A program made the position numbers and the translations under genes. Shown here in pieces: positions 44,044 to 53,376 of a stretch of 64,000 nt of DNA. The first letter of the stretch is position 1. Every line of letters begins with the position of its first letter. The notes beneath the pieces were generated by a model that worked only from the letters and a program-made list of their open reading frames with translations, was not told the origin of the DNA and made no database searches. Source of the stretch: Methylobacterium phyllostachyos (GTDB lineage: Bacteria; Pseudomonadota; Alphaproteobacteria; Rhizobiales; Beijerinckiaceae); the NCBI RefSeq assembly GCF_900103445.1, contig NZ_FNHS01000007.1, positions 186,001 to 250,000 of the forward strand, written 5' to 3'.

Positions 44044-45024
44044 TCACAACCGCGCCAGCAGCCGCTCCGCCAGGGGGTTCTCGGCCGCGAAGGCGTAATC
44101 CACCCGCCGCACCGTCACGGCCCGCGCCCCGGCCTCGACCAGCGCGCCGGCCAGCTCGAACACCGAGCCCTCCGGGCAGCGCAGCACGATCTCGCCCTCG
44201 GGTCCCCGCGGGGCGCCGTAGGGCAGTTCCGCCTCGTGCAGGCCCGCCAGAGTGGCGAGGTCGATCGTGCCGCTCTCCGGCAGGGCGGCGCGCACCTCCC
44301 GGGTCGTCCGGGCGCGCTCCTCGGCGGCGATTCGGCCGAGCACGGTGCGCAGGGCCGCCCGCTGGCCCTCACCCCAGGGCGCCTTCAGGGAGGCGACGAG
44401 ATTCGCCTCCGAGCGCAGGATGATGCCGTCCTCCAGGATCTTCAGGGCGTTGGCCGAGAGTGTCGCCCCCGTGGTGGTGATGTCGACCACGATCTCGGCC
44501 GAGCCTGCGGCTGGCGCCCCCTCGGTGGCGCCCAGGCTCTCGACGATCCGGTAATCGGCCACGCCCTTCTCGGCGAAGAACCGGCGGGTCAGGTTCACGT
44601 ATTTGGTGGCGACCCGCAGGCGCCGCCCGTGGCGGGCGCGCATCCCCGCCGCGACCTCGTCGAGGTCCGACATGTCACGCACGTCGATCCAGGCCTGGGG
44701 CACCGCCACCACCACGGTGGCGTTGCCGAAGCCGAGCGGCGTCAACAACTCCACCTGATCGCGCACGTCCGGCAGGGTCTCGCGGATCAGGTCTTCGCCG
44801 GTCACCCCAAGATGGGCGGCCCCCGAGGCGAGCTGCGCGGCGATCTCGGAGGCCGAGAGGTAGCGCACCTCGACATCCGGCACGCCCAAAAGCTTGCCGC
44901 GGTAGTCGCGGGCGCCCGCGCCCTGCGCGAGCTTCAGCCCGGCCCGGCCGAAGAACGCGTTGGCGTTCTCCTGAAGCCGGCCCTTGGACGGGACGGCCAG
45001 GATCAGGGGTTCGGAAGAGCTCAT
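44044..45024 (-). CDS. hisG: ATP phosphoribosyltransferase catalytic subunit
   Basis: The 326-residue protein begins LILAVPSKGRLQENANAFF. It has YLSASEIAAQLASGAAHLGVTGEDL and the PRPP-binding region AEIVVDITTTGATLSANALK. It catalyses the first step of histidine synthesis. It carries about 90 residues beyond the short catalytic core, yet its gene overlaps hisZ by four bases (ATGA), so it probably works with HisZ as in other alphaproteobacteria. Confidence 0.94.
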   Translation of the reverse strand: MSSSEPLILAVPSKGRLQENANAFFGRAGLKLAQGAGARDYRGKLLGVPDVEVRYLSASEIAAQLASGAAHLGVTGEDLIRETLPDVRDQVELLTPLGFGNATVVVAVPQAWIDVRDMSDLDEVAAGMRARHGRRLRVATKYVNLTRRFFAEKGVADYRIVESLGATEGAPAAGSAEIVVDITTTGATLSANALKILEDGIILRSEANLVASLKAPWGEGQRAALRTVLGRIAAEERARTTREVRAALPESGTIDLATLAGLHEAELPYGAPRGPEGEIVLRCPEGSVFELAGALVEAGARAVTVRRVDYAFAAENPLAERLLARL

Positions 45025-46160
45025 CGTCCGGCTCCCGCCACACGTTCGATCCAGAAGGTGCAGCCGACGGCCGGCAGGGGCACCGGGCTGCCGAGATGGC
45101 CGAGCAGGCCGTCGTAGCGCCCGCCGCCGACCAGGATCGGCCCGTCGGGTTCGGCCACCTCGAAGATGAAGCCGGTGTAGTAGTCGAGGTTGCGGGCAAA
45201 GCCCCCCTGGAACCGGAACCGCTCGATCGGCAGGCCGCGGGCGGCGATGAACCCGGTGCGCTCCTCGAACAGGTCGAGGGCGGCCGAGAGGGCGTCGTGG
45301 CGGATATTCGCCTCGGCGACCAGCGCCCGCAGGTCGCGCGCCGCCGCGTCCGGATGGCCGGCGATCGCGCGGTAGCGGTCGAGCACGGCGCGGTTCTCGG
45401 CGTTGAGCCCGGCCCCGCCATGGGCCTGGGCGGCCGCCTTGGCGAGGAAGCGCTCGGCGATCTCGCCGGCGCTGCGTCCACCCACCGCCGAGATCCCGGC
45501 GATCGCCAGAACGTCCTCCACGAAGGCGCGCACCCCGCGCGGATCCTGGCCCTGGATCGCCGCCAGCAGGCCGGCATGTGGATCCTCGGGCCGCGCGCCG
45601 GCGCCGTTGGTCACGGCATCGAGGGAGCGCCCGGCGGCCAGAGCCCGGAGCGTCCGGCGCTTGGCCGCGGGCGGGACCGCAAGCCCGTCGAGGAGCGCCA
45701 CGGTCAGGCCCATGTCGCCGAGCCGGACCGCCGGATCATGCCGGCCGAACAGCGCAAGGCCTTCGAGGGCGAGGCCCAGCACCTCGGCATCCGCGGCCGG
45801 CGTGTCGGTCCGCCCGATCGACTCGATCCCGGCCTGGAAGAACTCGTCGGGCTCGTCGGCGGCGAGCCGGAAGACCGGGCCGCAATAGCTGTAATCGGCC
45901 GCCTGCCCGTCGGCTTGCGATCGGTGCAGGCGGCAGACGGGGATCGTGAATTCCGGCCGCAGGCACAGCTCGGCCCCACCCGCATCCTGGGTCACGAAGA
46001 TCCGGCGGCGGATATCCTCGCCGGACAGTTCCAGGAACGGCTCCAGCGGCTGCAGCACCGGCGGCGTCACCGGCCGATAGCCCGCCGCATTCAGATGGGC
46101 GGAGAGCCGCGCGCGCGCCGCATCCCCCGCCCCCGTCTCGCCTGCCTCCGGTCGTGTCAT
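45021..46160 (-). CDS. hisZ: ATP phosphoribosyltransferase regulatory subunit
   Basis: The 379-residue protein is a HisRS-like fold without the tRNA-binding end. It contains motif 2-like AELCLRPEFTIPVCRLH, YCGPVFRLAADEPDEFFQAG and [15 protein letters not shown]. HisZ binds HisG and confers histidine feedback and activity. The start ATG 46160 (MTRPEAGETG) was used because the frame upstream reads through the intergenic region. In relatives hisS lies directly before hisZ; here a phosphatase gene lies between. Confidence 0.93.
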   Translation of the reverse strand: MTRPEAGETGAGDAARARLSAHLNAAGYRPVTPPVLQPLEPFLELSGEDIRRRIFVTQDAGGAELCLRPEFTIPVCRLHRSQADGQAADYSYCGPVFRLAADEPDEFFQAGIESIGRTDTPAADAEVLGLALEGLALFGRHDPAVRLGDMGLTVALLDGLAVPPAAKRRTLRALAAGRSLDAVTNGAGARPEDPHAGLLAAIQGQDPRGVRAFVEDVLAIAGISAVGGRSAGEIAERFLAKAAAQAHGGAGLNAENRAVLDRYRAIAGHPDAAARDLRALVAEANIRHDALSAALDLFEERTGFIAARGLPIERFRFQGGFARNLDYYTGFIFEVAEPDGPILVGGGRYDGLLGHLGSPVPLPAVGCTFWIERVAGAGR

Positions 46161-46523
46161 CGTGTCCACCTCGCGGGCGCTCTGTAGCAACCGCGGCCGG
46201 GCTTGGCGACCGTGGCCGATAGCGGGGGGCGGCACGCCCCACATCTGGGCGACCACCGGTGGAGATCCCCGGTGCTGCGGCCCGGAAAGCCCGGCGCCCC
46301 GCGGCCGCGATGTCTTCGTGATGATCAATCGCAATATCCGGGCGATAGACACGGATTTACGTATCAAATTGGCCTCGAATATAAATTATCAAGCCAAAAA
46401 ATGATGCATGTTCATCCGGGAATGTTATCGCATCATCCGTTTACCGCCCCGACATGATCTGAACCGAGACGGATTGCCCTGGCCTGAAAGCTTGATCCAT
46501 GGTCAGGATCCTCGGGTCACACC
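46161..46523. promoter_or_regulatory. divergent region hisZ / acid phosphatase, with AT-rich tract
   Basis: No gene is seen. The 46320-46450 part is markedly AT-rich for this genome (TATAAATTATCAAGCC, AAAAAATGATGCATG). It probably holds the phosphatase promoter and may mark transferred DNA. Confidence 0.45.
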
Positions 46524-47828
46524 ATGAGGAGATGTCGAAATACCGTGCGGGCTCGAAAAATCCGATCTGCTCCCGGCCGGTTGCGAAGCCTCGGGATCGC
46601 CGTCCTGACCCTCCTCGCAGCCCAAGCGCCCGCCCGGGCCGAGCCCAAGCTCGAACGGGTCGTGTTGGTCTCCCGCCACGGCATACGGGCGCCGACTGCC
46701 TCGCTGGCCGCGCTGGAGACCAGGACGGGCCGGCCCTGGCCGGCCTTCCCGGCCGAGCCGGGCGAACTGACGGCGCACGGCGCCGAGGCCCTGTCGCGCA
46801 TGGGGGCCTACCTGCGCAGCGTCTACGCCAAGGCGGAGCTGCTGCCCGAGACCGGCTGCCCGGCGGTGAACGCCGTGCAGGTCTGGGCGGACGGCGCCGC
46901 GAACCGCACCCGCCGGAGTGGCCAGATCCTGGCCGACGCGATCGTCCCGGGTTGCGGCCTCGTGGCGCGTCACGGGCCGGTGGGCGCTGTCGATCCGGTG
47001 TTCGACAGCGGGCGCGTCTGTCCCCTGGAACCGGTCGAGGCCCTGGCGGCGATCCAGCGTCGGACGGTGGGCGGGACCGCGGTGACCGACAAGCCCTCCG
47101 AGAAGGCCATCGCGGCACTGAAACGGGTTCTGGGTCCAGCGGCCTGCAAGGCGGTCCCGGCAGCTTGCCTGGACGGCCCGAGCACCCTCGTCGCCACACC
47201 CACCGGGCCGAAGATCGAGGGCCCGCTGGCGCTGGCCGCCACCGTGTCGGAGAACCTGCTCCTGGAATACGCGGAGGGCCTGCCGGCCGATCAGGTCGCC
47301 TGGGGGCAGGGCACGCCCGAGACCCTGGCGGCGCTGCTGCCCGCCCACCGGCGCTCGGCCGACCTCCTGCGCCGGACGCCCGAGATCGCCACGTTCCGCG
47401 CGGCGACGCTGCTGCAGATGCTGGCAGACCTGTTGATGGGCGAGGCGCCCCGGGGCCTCGGCGTCCCGCCGCTTGGGGCCAGCGCGCGCCTCGTCGTGCT
47501 GGCCGGCCACGACACCACCCTGTCGAACCTGTCGGGCGCCCTCGGCCTCGGCTGGTCGCTGCCCGGCCAGCCGGACCCGACGGCCCCCGGCGCGACTCTC
47601 GCCTTCGAGGTCTGGCACCATCCGGAGACCGGGAGGCGGACGATCCGGATCCGGATCTTCGCCCAGACCCTCGATCAGCTGCGCTCGGCCCGGGCGCTCG
47701 GCCCCAGCGATCCGCCGGTCTCCCTGCCGCTGGCGATCGGGATCTGCCCCGCGCGGGACGGCGGCTGCGACCTGGAGGCGTTCGCCACCAAGGTCCGCGC
47801 CGCCCTCCCGCCCGTCTGCGTGCGGTAG
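46524..47828 (+). CDS. periplasmic histidine acid phosphatase / phytase-like (AppA family)
   Basis: The 434-residue protein has a long basic n-region and signal peptide ending AAQAPARAE. The catalytic RHGIRAP (residues 51-57, with His52 the phosphorylated residue) follows LERVVLVS, and the proton-donor pair His-Asp is in LAGHDTTLSNL (329-330). Six or more cysteines could form disulfides. It is related to AppA phytase and glucose-1-phosphatase and releases phosphate from sugar phosphates or phytate in the periplasm. Its opposite orientation between hisS and hisZ suggests insertion into an ancestral his cluster. Confidence 0.92.
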   Translation: MRRCRNTVRARKIRSAPGRLRSLGIAVLTLLAAQAPARAEPKLERVVLVSRHGIRAPTASLAALETRTGRPWPAFPAEPGELTAHGAEALSRMGAYLRSVYAKAELLPETGCPAVNAVQVWADGAANRTRRSGQILADAIVPGCGLVARHGPVGAVDPVFDSGRVCPLEPVEALAAIQRRTVGGTAVTDKPSEKAIAALKRVLGPAACKAVPAACLDGPSTLVATPTGPKIEGPLALAATVSENLLLEYAEGLPADQVAWGQGTPETLAALLPAHRRSADLLRRTPEIATFRAATLLQMLADLLMGEAPRGLGVPPLGASARLVVLAGHDTTLSNLSGALGLGWSLPGQPDPTAPGATLAFEVWHHPETGRRTIRIRIFAQTLDQLRSARALGPSDPPVSLPLAIGICPARDGGCDLEAFATKVRAALPPVCVR

Positions 47829-47834
47829 CGCCGC

Positions 47835-47974
47835 GTCCCGGTTTCGAAAGGTCGAGACCTTTCGCGGGTCCAGGGCAGAACCCTGATGCCGGACTTCGTC
47901 CAGTGTCGGGCTTCGCCCGATCACGGGGCTCCGCCCTCGAACCCCTGCCCAAGGGCTCGCCCTTGGGGAATCCG
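47835..47974. repeat. mosaic hairpin repeat between convergent genes
   Basis: GAAAGGTCGAGACCTTTC, GGGCAGAACCC, GGGCTTCGCCC, GGGGCTCCGCCC and CCAAGGGCTCGCCCTTGG hairpins follow in series after the phosphatase gene. It is the third member of the family seen at 19058 and 40553. Confidence 0.8.
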
Positions 47975-47979
47975 AATTG

Positions 47980-48222
47980 TCAGAGTGGACGGGCGCTGCC
48001 GAGGCGCGCCCCGCGGGGCCGACGGCCCGGTTTGCGCCGGGTCAGGGCGGAGAGCGCGGGACCCGCGGCGACGCCGGCGCTGAGGATGGGAGCGCTGCCG
48101 GTGCCGGGCGTGGCCAGAGCCACGGCGCTGGGCAGCAGGCCGGGGATCGGGCGGGCTGCCGCGGCCGGCGCCGCGCAGGCGACCAGCAAGGCGGCCGACA
48201 GGATCAGGGTCTCAGCACGCAT
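47980..48222 (-). CDS. small secreted hypothetical protein
   Basis: The 80-residue protein has a signal peptide MRAETLILSAALLVACAAPAAA, then a Pro/Ala/Gly-rich stretch and a strongly basic tail (TRRKPGRRPRGARLG). No family is recognised. The start ATG 48222 gives a good signal; the longer frame to 48255 adds an unrelated leader. It is co-directional with hisS, whose stop lies 67 bases upstream. Confidence 0.5.
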   Translation of the reverse strand: MRAETLILSAALLVACAAPAAAARPIPGLLPSAVALATPGTGSAPILSAGVAAGPALSALTRRKPGRRPRGARLGSARPL

Positions 48223-48289
48223 CCCGGACACTCCCTGCCGACAGGGTCGCGGCATCGACCGGGGACAACGCCGCCGGAGCCTTCGCGTT

Positions 48290-49828
48290 TCAACCCGCGG
48301 TCGATAGGAAATGCCGAGCCAGCACGGCCCGCACCTGCGCCACCAGATCGGCTTCGGGACACGAGAACTGCGCCGGCCGGGCCGCCTTCCACTCGGCGTT
48401 GCTGGCGATGGAATCCGCCGCCTTTGCGCCCTCGATCAGGTCCTTGATCTGGACCTCGCCGGCCACGCGCTCGTTCGAGCCCTGGATGATCGCCACCGGG
48501 GCACGGCGGCGGTCGGCGTACTTCATCTGCGCCTTCATGCCCGCAGACCCGAGATAGAGCTCGGCCCGGATGCCGTCGGCGCGCAGGAGCGCCACGAGCC
48601 GCTGGTAATCGGCCATGTTCTCCCGGTCGAGAACCAGCACCACCACCGGCCCAGGCGCTTCGGAGCCGGCGAGCAGCGGGCTGTTCACGAGCTGCAGGGC
48701 CGAGAACAGGCGCGAGACGCCGATCGAGAAGCCCGCCGCCGGCACCGGCTCGGCTCGGAAGCGCCCGACCAGCCCGTCATAGCGCCCGCCCCCCGCCACC
48801 GAGCCGAAGCGCACGGTCTGGCCGTCCTCGTTGGTGACGGGAAACGTCAGCTCGGCCTCGTAGACCGGGCCGGTGTAGTATTCGAGCCCACGCACCACGC
48901 TCGGATCGGCCCGGATCACGTCGTGGCCGTAGCCGGCGGCGGCGCAGAGGCGCATGATCGCGTGCAGCTCGGCGATGCCTTCCCGGCCGGTCTCCGAGTC
49001 GCCGACCGCATCGTGCCAGCCGGCAAAAAACTTTTCCCAGAACGCCACCTTGTCGGCGCCATCCGCCGCATCGGCCTGGAACGACACGTAGGCGAGGATC
49101 CGCCCGATCGCCGCCTCGTCGAGGCCCGCGCCCTTGGTGAAGTCGCCGCTCTCGTCCTTGCGGCCGGCACCCAGCAGCTGGCGCACCCCGTCGACCCCCA
49201 GCCGGTCGAGCTTGTCGATCGCCCGCAGCACGGTGAGGCGCTGGCCGGCGCGGGTCTCGCCCGCCAGCCCCGCGGCCTCCATCACGCCGTCGAGCACCTT
49301 GCGGTTGTTGACCTTCACGACGTACTGGCCGCCGAGCCCGAGCCGGTTCAGCGTGTCGGCCATCAGCATGCAGATCTCGGCATCGGCCGCGACGCTGCCG
49401 GCGCCCACAATGTCGGCGTCGAACTGCATGAACTGGCGGAAGCGGCCCGGCCCCGGCTTCTCGTTGCGGAAGACATAGCCCGCTCGGTAGCTGCGATAGG
49501 GCTTGGGCAACGCGTCGAAATTCTCGGCCACGAACCTGGCGAGCGGCGCCGTGAGGTCATAGCGCAGCGAGAGCCACGCCTCGTCGTCATCCTGGAACGA
49601 GAACACGCCCGCATTCGGCCGGTCGAGGTCGGGCAGGAACTTGCCCAGCGCCTCGGTGTACTCGACGAAGGGGGTTTCCAGGGCCTCGAAGCCGTAGAGC
49701 TCAAAACTCCGCCGGATCGTCTCTAGCATCCGATGCTGCGCGGCGATCTCACCGGCGCGGCGGTCGACGAAGCCGCGCGGCAGGCGGGGCTTCAGGGTTT
49801 CGGGCTTCGCGGTTTCGGGCTTGGACAT
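48290..49828 (-). CDS. hisS: histidyl-tRNA synthetase
   Basis: The 512-residue protein is a class II synthetase. It has motif 2 ([20 protein letters not shown]), the histidine-specific [19 protein letters not shown] and motif 3 in [16 protein letters not shown] with [11 protein letters not shown]. The C-terminal anticodon-binding domain has [15 protein letters not shown]. It is longer than the E. coli enzyme, as in the alphaproteobacterial type. The N-terminus carries a short Lys-Pro-Glu-Thr repeat ([12 protein letters not shown]). Confidence 0.96.
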   Translation of the reverse strand: MSKPETAKPETLKPRLPRGFVDRRAGEIAAQHRMLETIRRSFELYGFEALETPFVEYTEALGKFLPDLDRPNAGVFSFQDDDEAWLSLRYDLTAPLARFVAENFDALPKPYRSYRAGYVFRNEKPGPGRFRQFMQFDADIVGAGSVAADAEICMLMADTLNRLGLGGQYVVKVNNRKVLDGVMEAAGLAGETRAGQRLTVLRAIDKLDRLGVDGVRQLLGAGRKDESGDFTKGAGLDEAAIGRILAYVSFQADAADGADKVAFWEKFFAGWHDAVGDSETGREGIAELHAIMRLCAAAGYGHDVIRADPSVVRGLEYYTGPVYEAELTFPVTNEDGQTVRFGSVAGGGRYDGLVGRFRAEPVPAAGFSIGVSRLFSALQLVNSPLLAGSEAPGPVVVLVLDRENMADYQRLVALLRADGIRAELYLGSAGMKAQMKYADRRRAPVAIIQGSNERVAGEVQIKDLIEGAKAADSIASNAEWKAARPAQFSCPEADLVAQVRAVLARHFLSTAG

Positions 49829-50185
49829 GTGAAGGCGTTCGCTTCTCGCGGGCCGAAGCCCGGATCCGGCATCGGATTGAGTCGCCCCCGGCGGCCGGGG
49901 ATCCTAGCCCGGGCTCTAGAGCATGCCGGGCGAAAGGGGAATTCGGTTTGCGGAACCGTCAGTGCCGCCCTTGTATCTGACACCCGACCCTTTCCCGGGC
50001 GCATGCAGCGATAGCGGAATGCGGCCCGGGATCCAGCGCGAGACGCCGCGAAGCGTCCTGACATCCGCACGGTGTGCCGCTTGCGCGGCGTATCCTGTGC
50101 TGGGTCCCGGATCAGGTTCCGCTGACGCTCCACCTGTTCGGGAAAGGAGCGTCGTTCATCCGCAAAGGTCTTCTGAGGCAGCGAT
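49829..50185. other. gene-free region between hisS start and DUF3429 gene end
   Basis: These 357 bases contain no supported coding sequence. They should include the hisS promoter on the minus strand. GCCCGGGCTCTAGAGCATGC near 49911 and paired CCCGGGATC/GTCCCGGATC motifs at about 50025 and 50104 look like degraded repeats. Confidence 0.35.
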
Positions 50186-50689
50186 TCAATACGGCGCCGT
50201 CAGCTTTAGCCAGAGCAGGGCCGCGAGGCTCACCACGGCGATGGGCATCTGGAGCGGGCGCAGGCGGGCATGGGCGAGCGGCACCTCGCCGGCGCGGGCC
50301 TGGATCGGATCGAGGATCCCGATGAGGGCGTAGCCGAGGATCAGCATCGCCAGCGCCGGCACCGCCTTGCCCATCACGGCGGCGCACAGGCTGAACAGCC
50401 CGAGCGCGTAGAGGATCAGCATGGTGACGATCTGCGACAGCCGCGGGCCGCCCTCGGTCCGGAAGCTGACGCCCCGGTGGACGCCGGCCAGGAACAGCAG
50501 GATCGAGGCCGCGTACAGCAGGGTGAACAGGGCCACGAGGTAGTCGAGCGGCTGACCGTTCAGCCACCACGCCGCGGCGGCGCCGACCGCGATCGGCACC
50601 ATCGGGCCGAAGCCGAACACGATGTCGAGCCATGGGATCCGGCGCGGCTCGTGGGTGGTGAGGGTGCGTCCGGTGGCGTCGTCGCGCAT
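50186..50689 (-). CDS. DUF3429 membrane protein
   Basis: The 167-residue protein has four to five membrane helices: [58 protein letters not shown], and others. The [11 protein letters not shown] loop after the second helix is a DUF3429 trait. The family function is unknown. It is divergent from rho. Confidence 0.82.
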   Translation of the reverse strand: MRDDATGRTLTTHEPRRIPWLDIVFGFGPMVPIAVGAAAAWWLNGQPLDYLVALFTLLYAASILLFLAGVHRGVSFRTEGGPRLSQIVTMLILYALGLFSLCAAVMGKAVPALAMLILGYALIGILDPIQARAGEVPLAHARLRPLQMPIAVVSLAALLWLKLTAPY

Positions 50690-51089
50690 AGCGGTCGGTT
50701 GGGGCTCTCGGGTTACGGATCTGCTGCGCCGCAGCGCCGGGACGGTGAACGATCCCGTGTCGACCCGGTTCCGGTCCCGGCCGCTGCGCGGCCTGTCTAA
50801 CCCCGGCGCGGCCCGTCCGCGAGGGCCTACATCCGCGATGGCTCCTGTCCGCGCGATGGCCTATTTGGGGCTCTTGAGTACGGCCGGGAAACGCGTTATC
50901 TGTGATGGGCCCTCACCACAAGGTCTGCGCCGCAGCGCGCCCGTGAGCTTGAGGGTCCTGCCAGTACGGTTTCGCCAATCTGATCCTCGGGCCCCTCGCC
51001 GCAGCGCGGCCCGCCCTTCGGCGCCCGTCCCCCGGGTGCTTTGGCATAGAACCGGCCCCCCCACCTTTTCCGTCGGTTGCAAGACACCC
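50690..51089 (+). promoter_or_regulatory. rho promoter and leader
   Basis: TTGAGT (50874-50879) and TATCTG (50897-50902), 17 bases apart, form a good promoter. That leaves a leader of about 180 nt before the rho ATG. rho genes are often autoregulated through such leaders; no peptide-coding leader was identified. The part 50690-50870 also serves the divergent DUF3429 gene. Confidence 0.5.
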
Positions 51090-52451
51090 ATGACGCCACA
51101 CCCCGACGCCCTCGCCGAGATCGAGACCGCGGAGCAGGCCGATCTGCCCGCCGATCGGCCCACCATGCCGGCCGCCCTCGAAGGCGTCCGCGAGGTCAAG
51201 CTCCAGGACCTCAAGTCGAAGACGCCCACCGACCTGACGGCCTTCGCCGAAGAGGTCGAGGTCGAGAACGCCTCGACCATGCGCAAGCAGGAGCTGATGT
51301 TCGCCATCCTGAAGCAGCTCGCTGCCAAGGAGGTCGAGATCATCGGCTCGGGCACCGTCGAGGTGCTGCAGGACGGCTTCGGCTTCCTGCGCTCCTCCGA
51401 CTCGAACTACCTGCCGGGTCCGGACGACATCTACATCTCGCCGACCCAGATCCGCCGCTTCGGCCTGCGGACCGGCGACACCGTCGAGGGCCCGATCCGC
51501 GGCCCCAAGGACGGCGAGCGGTATTTCGCGCTCCTGAAGGTCAACACGATCAACTTCGAGAACCCGGAGAAGATCAAGCACAAGGTCCACTTCGACAACC
51601 TGACGCCGCTCTTCCCGACGAAGCGGTTCAAGCTCGAGCTGGACAACCCGACCAAGAAGGATTTCTCGCCGCGGATCATCGACATCGTGGCGCCGATCGG
51701 CAAGGGCCAGCGCGCCCTGATCGTGGCGCCGCCGCGCACGGGTAAGACCGTGCTGATGCAGAACATCGCGCAGTCGATCACCCTCAATCACCCCGAGTGC
51801 TACCTGATCGTGCTGCTCATCGACGAGCGGCCCGAGGAGGTCACCGACATGCAGCGCTCGGTGAAGGGCGAGGTCATCGCCTCGACCTTCGACGAGCCGG
51901 CCACCCGCCACGTGCAGGTCGCCGAGATGGTGATCGAGAAGGCCAAGCGCCTCGTGGAGCACGGGCGCGACGTGGTGATCCTGCTGGATTCCATCACCCG
52001 CCTCGGCCGCGCCTACAACACGGTGGTGCCGTCCTCCGGCAAGGTGCTGACCGGCGGTGTCGACGCCAACGCCCTACAGCGGCCCAAGCGCTTCTTCGGC
52101 GCCGCCCGCAACATCGAGGAAGGCGGCTCGCTCTCGATCATCGCCACCGCGCTGATCGACACCGGCTCGCGCATGGACGAGGTGATCTTCGAGGAGTTCA
52201 AGGGCACCGGCAATTCCGAGATCATTTTGGACCGCAAGGTCTCCGACAAGCGCATCTTCCCGGCGATCGACATCACCCGCTCGGGCACCCGCAAGGAGGA
52301 GCTGCTGGTCCCGCCGGATTCGCTCAAGAAGACCTACGTGCTGCGCCGCATCCTCAACCCGATGGGCGTCACCGACGCGATCGAGTTCCTGCTCGACAAG
52401 CTGCGCCAGACCAAGAGCAACAGCGACTTCTTCGACTCGATGAACACCTAA
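51090..52451 (+). CDS. rho: transcription termination factor Rho
   Basis: The 453-residue protein has an N-terminal helical RNA-binding lead ([16 protein letters not shown]), then the cold-shock-like primary site ([20 protein letters not shown]). It has Walker A ([12 protein letters not shown]), Walker B ([16 protein letters not shown]), the Q-loop ([22 protein letters not shown]) and R-loop (GTGNSEI). The conserved end is [11 protein letters not shown]. It is a hexameric RNA-DNA helicase. It lies in the conserved origin-flanking gene set. The start ATG 51090 follows the leader; the upstream frame is not conserved. Confidence 0.97.
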   Translation: MTPHPDALAEIETAEQADLPADRPTMPAALEGVREVKLQDLKSKTPTDLTAFAEEVEVENASTMRKQELMFAILKQLAAKEVEIIGSGTVEVLQDGFGFLRSSDSNYLPGPDDIYISPTQIRRFGLRTGDTVEGPIRGPKDGERYFALLKVNTINFENPEKIKHKVHFDNLTPLFPTKRFKLELDNPTKKDFSPRIIDIVAPIGKGQRALIVAPPRTGKTVLMQNIAQSITLNHPECYLIVLLIDERPEEVTDMQRSVKGEVIASTFDEPATRHVQVAEMVIEKAKRLVEHGRDVVILLDSITRLGRAYNTVVPSSGKVLTGGVDANALQRPKRFFGAARNIEEGGSLSIIATALIDTGSRMDEVIFEEFKGTGNSEIILDRKVSDKRIFPAIDITRSGTRKEELLVPPDSLKKTYVLRRILNPMGVTDAIEFLLDKLRQTKSNSDFFDSMNT

Positions 52452-52487
52452 GGCGGGCGATCCAGGGGAGCTGTTCCGGACCTCACC

Positions 52488-52530
52488 CGCGCGTACCCCT
52501 CCCCCCTCTGCGGGGGAGGGAGAGAAGCGG
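52488..52530. repeat. half copy of the CCCTCC palindromic repeat after rho
   Basis: CCCTCCCCCCTCTGCGGGGG is present with only one arm, 40 bases after the rho stop. It could act as the rho terminator hairpin. The remaining bases to maf (52531-52749) hold no gene. Confidence 0.6.
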
Positions 52531-52749
52531 CACCTGTCCCACCCCGGCACGGAACGCATCGGCCCCAATTTCCAGCCGTTGACCTTCCCCTAACCGGCCT
52601 CTGCCACAACCATCTCCGGGCGCCAGGTTGCGTAACGGCCCCGCGACAGCCCCGCCGGTCGGTCCATTCCGGCGGCGGGGCTCGTCGCAGCCCCGTCGCT
52701 GACGCGATCCGCGTCTTGCGCCCGTCACCGGATCCGTGACACTGGCGCG

Positions 52750-53361
52750 ATGCCCCGCTCGCCCTGGACCGGTCCGCACCCGCTCCTCCTCGCCTCGACC
52801 AGCCCCACCCGGCGCCTCCTGCTGGAGAGCGCCGCCCTGCCGGTCGAGACCGCTGCGCCCGATGTCGACGAGCGTGCCCTGGAGGCGCAGAGCGCCGGCC
52901 TGTCGCCGCCCGATCTCGCCCTGCACCTCGCCCGCGCCAAGGCCGAATCGGTGGCAGCCCGGTTCCCCGGACGCCTCGTCCTCGGCGCCGATCAGGTGCT
53001 CGATTGCGACGGCACGGTGTTCCACAAGCCGGCCGATGCTGCGGCCGCTCGGGCGCAGCTCGCCCGTCTATCCGGCCGCACCCACGCCCTGCATTCCGCC
53101 GTGGCGCTGGCCGGAACCGTCCAAGATACCTTCGTGGAGACTGCCCGGCTGACCCTGCGCCCCCTCGATGACCGGGCGATCGCGGCCTATGTGGCGTGTG
53201 CCGGCGAGGATCGCGTGCGGGCGAGCGTCGGCGGCTACCAGCTCGAAGGGCCGGGGATCCACCTGTTCGAATCGGTCGCGGGCGATCACAGCACGGTGTT
53301 GGGCCTGCCGCTTCTGCCGCTCCTCGCGCGGCTGCGCGCCGCCGGCTACCTGGCGTTCTGA
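52750..53361 (+). CDS. maf: Maf-like nucleotide pyrophosphatase
   Basis: The 203-residue protein begins HPLLLASTSPTRRLLLESAAL, with the Maf substrate site. It has LVLGADQVLDCDG with the conserved Asp, and RASVGGYQLEGPG near the C-terminus. Maf proteins hydrolyse modified or canonical nucleoside triphosphates and prevent their incorporation. In many alphaproteobacteria maf is followed directly by aroE-coaE-dnaQ; here a CDF transporter gene separates them. Confidence 0.93.
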   Translation: MPRSPWTGPHPLLLASTSPTRRLLLESAALPVETAAPDVDERALEAQSAGLSPPDLALHLARAKAESVAARFPGRLVLGADQVLDCDGTVFHKPADAAAARAQLARLSGRTHALHSAVALAGTVQDTFVETARLTLRPLDDRAIAAYVACAGEDRVRASVGGYQLEGPGIHLFESVAGDHSTVLGLPLLPLLARLRAAGYLAF

Positions 53362-53376
53362 AGGGGGAGTACCGTC

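Noticed and set aside
46499..48307. Long plus-strand frame overlapping the acid phosphatase gene in another frame.
   Set aside because: Its translation is Arg/Gly/Pro-rich with no motif, whereas the frame starting at 46524 has a signal peptide and the RHGIRAP and HD catalytic motifs.
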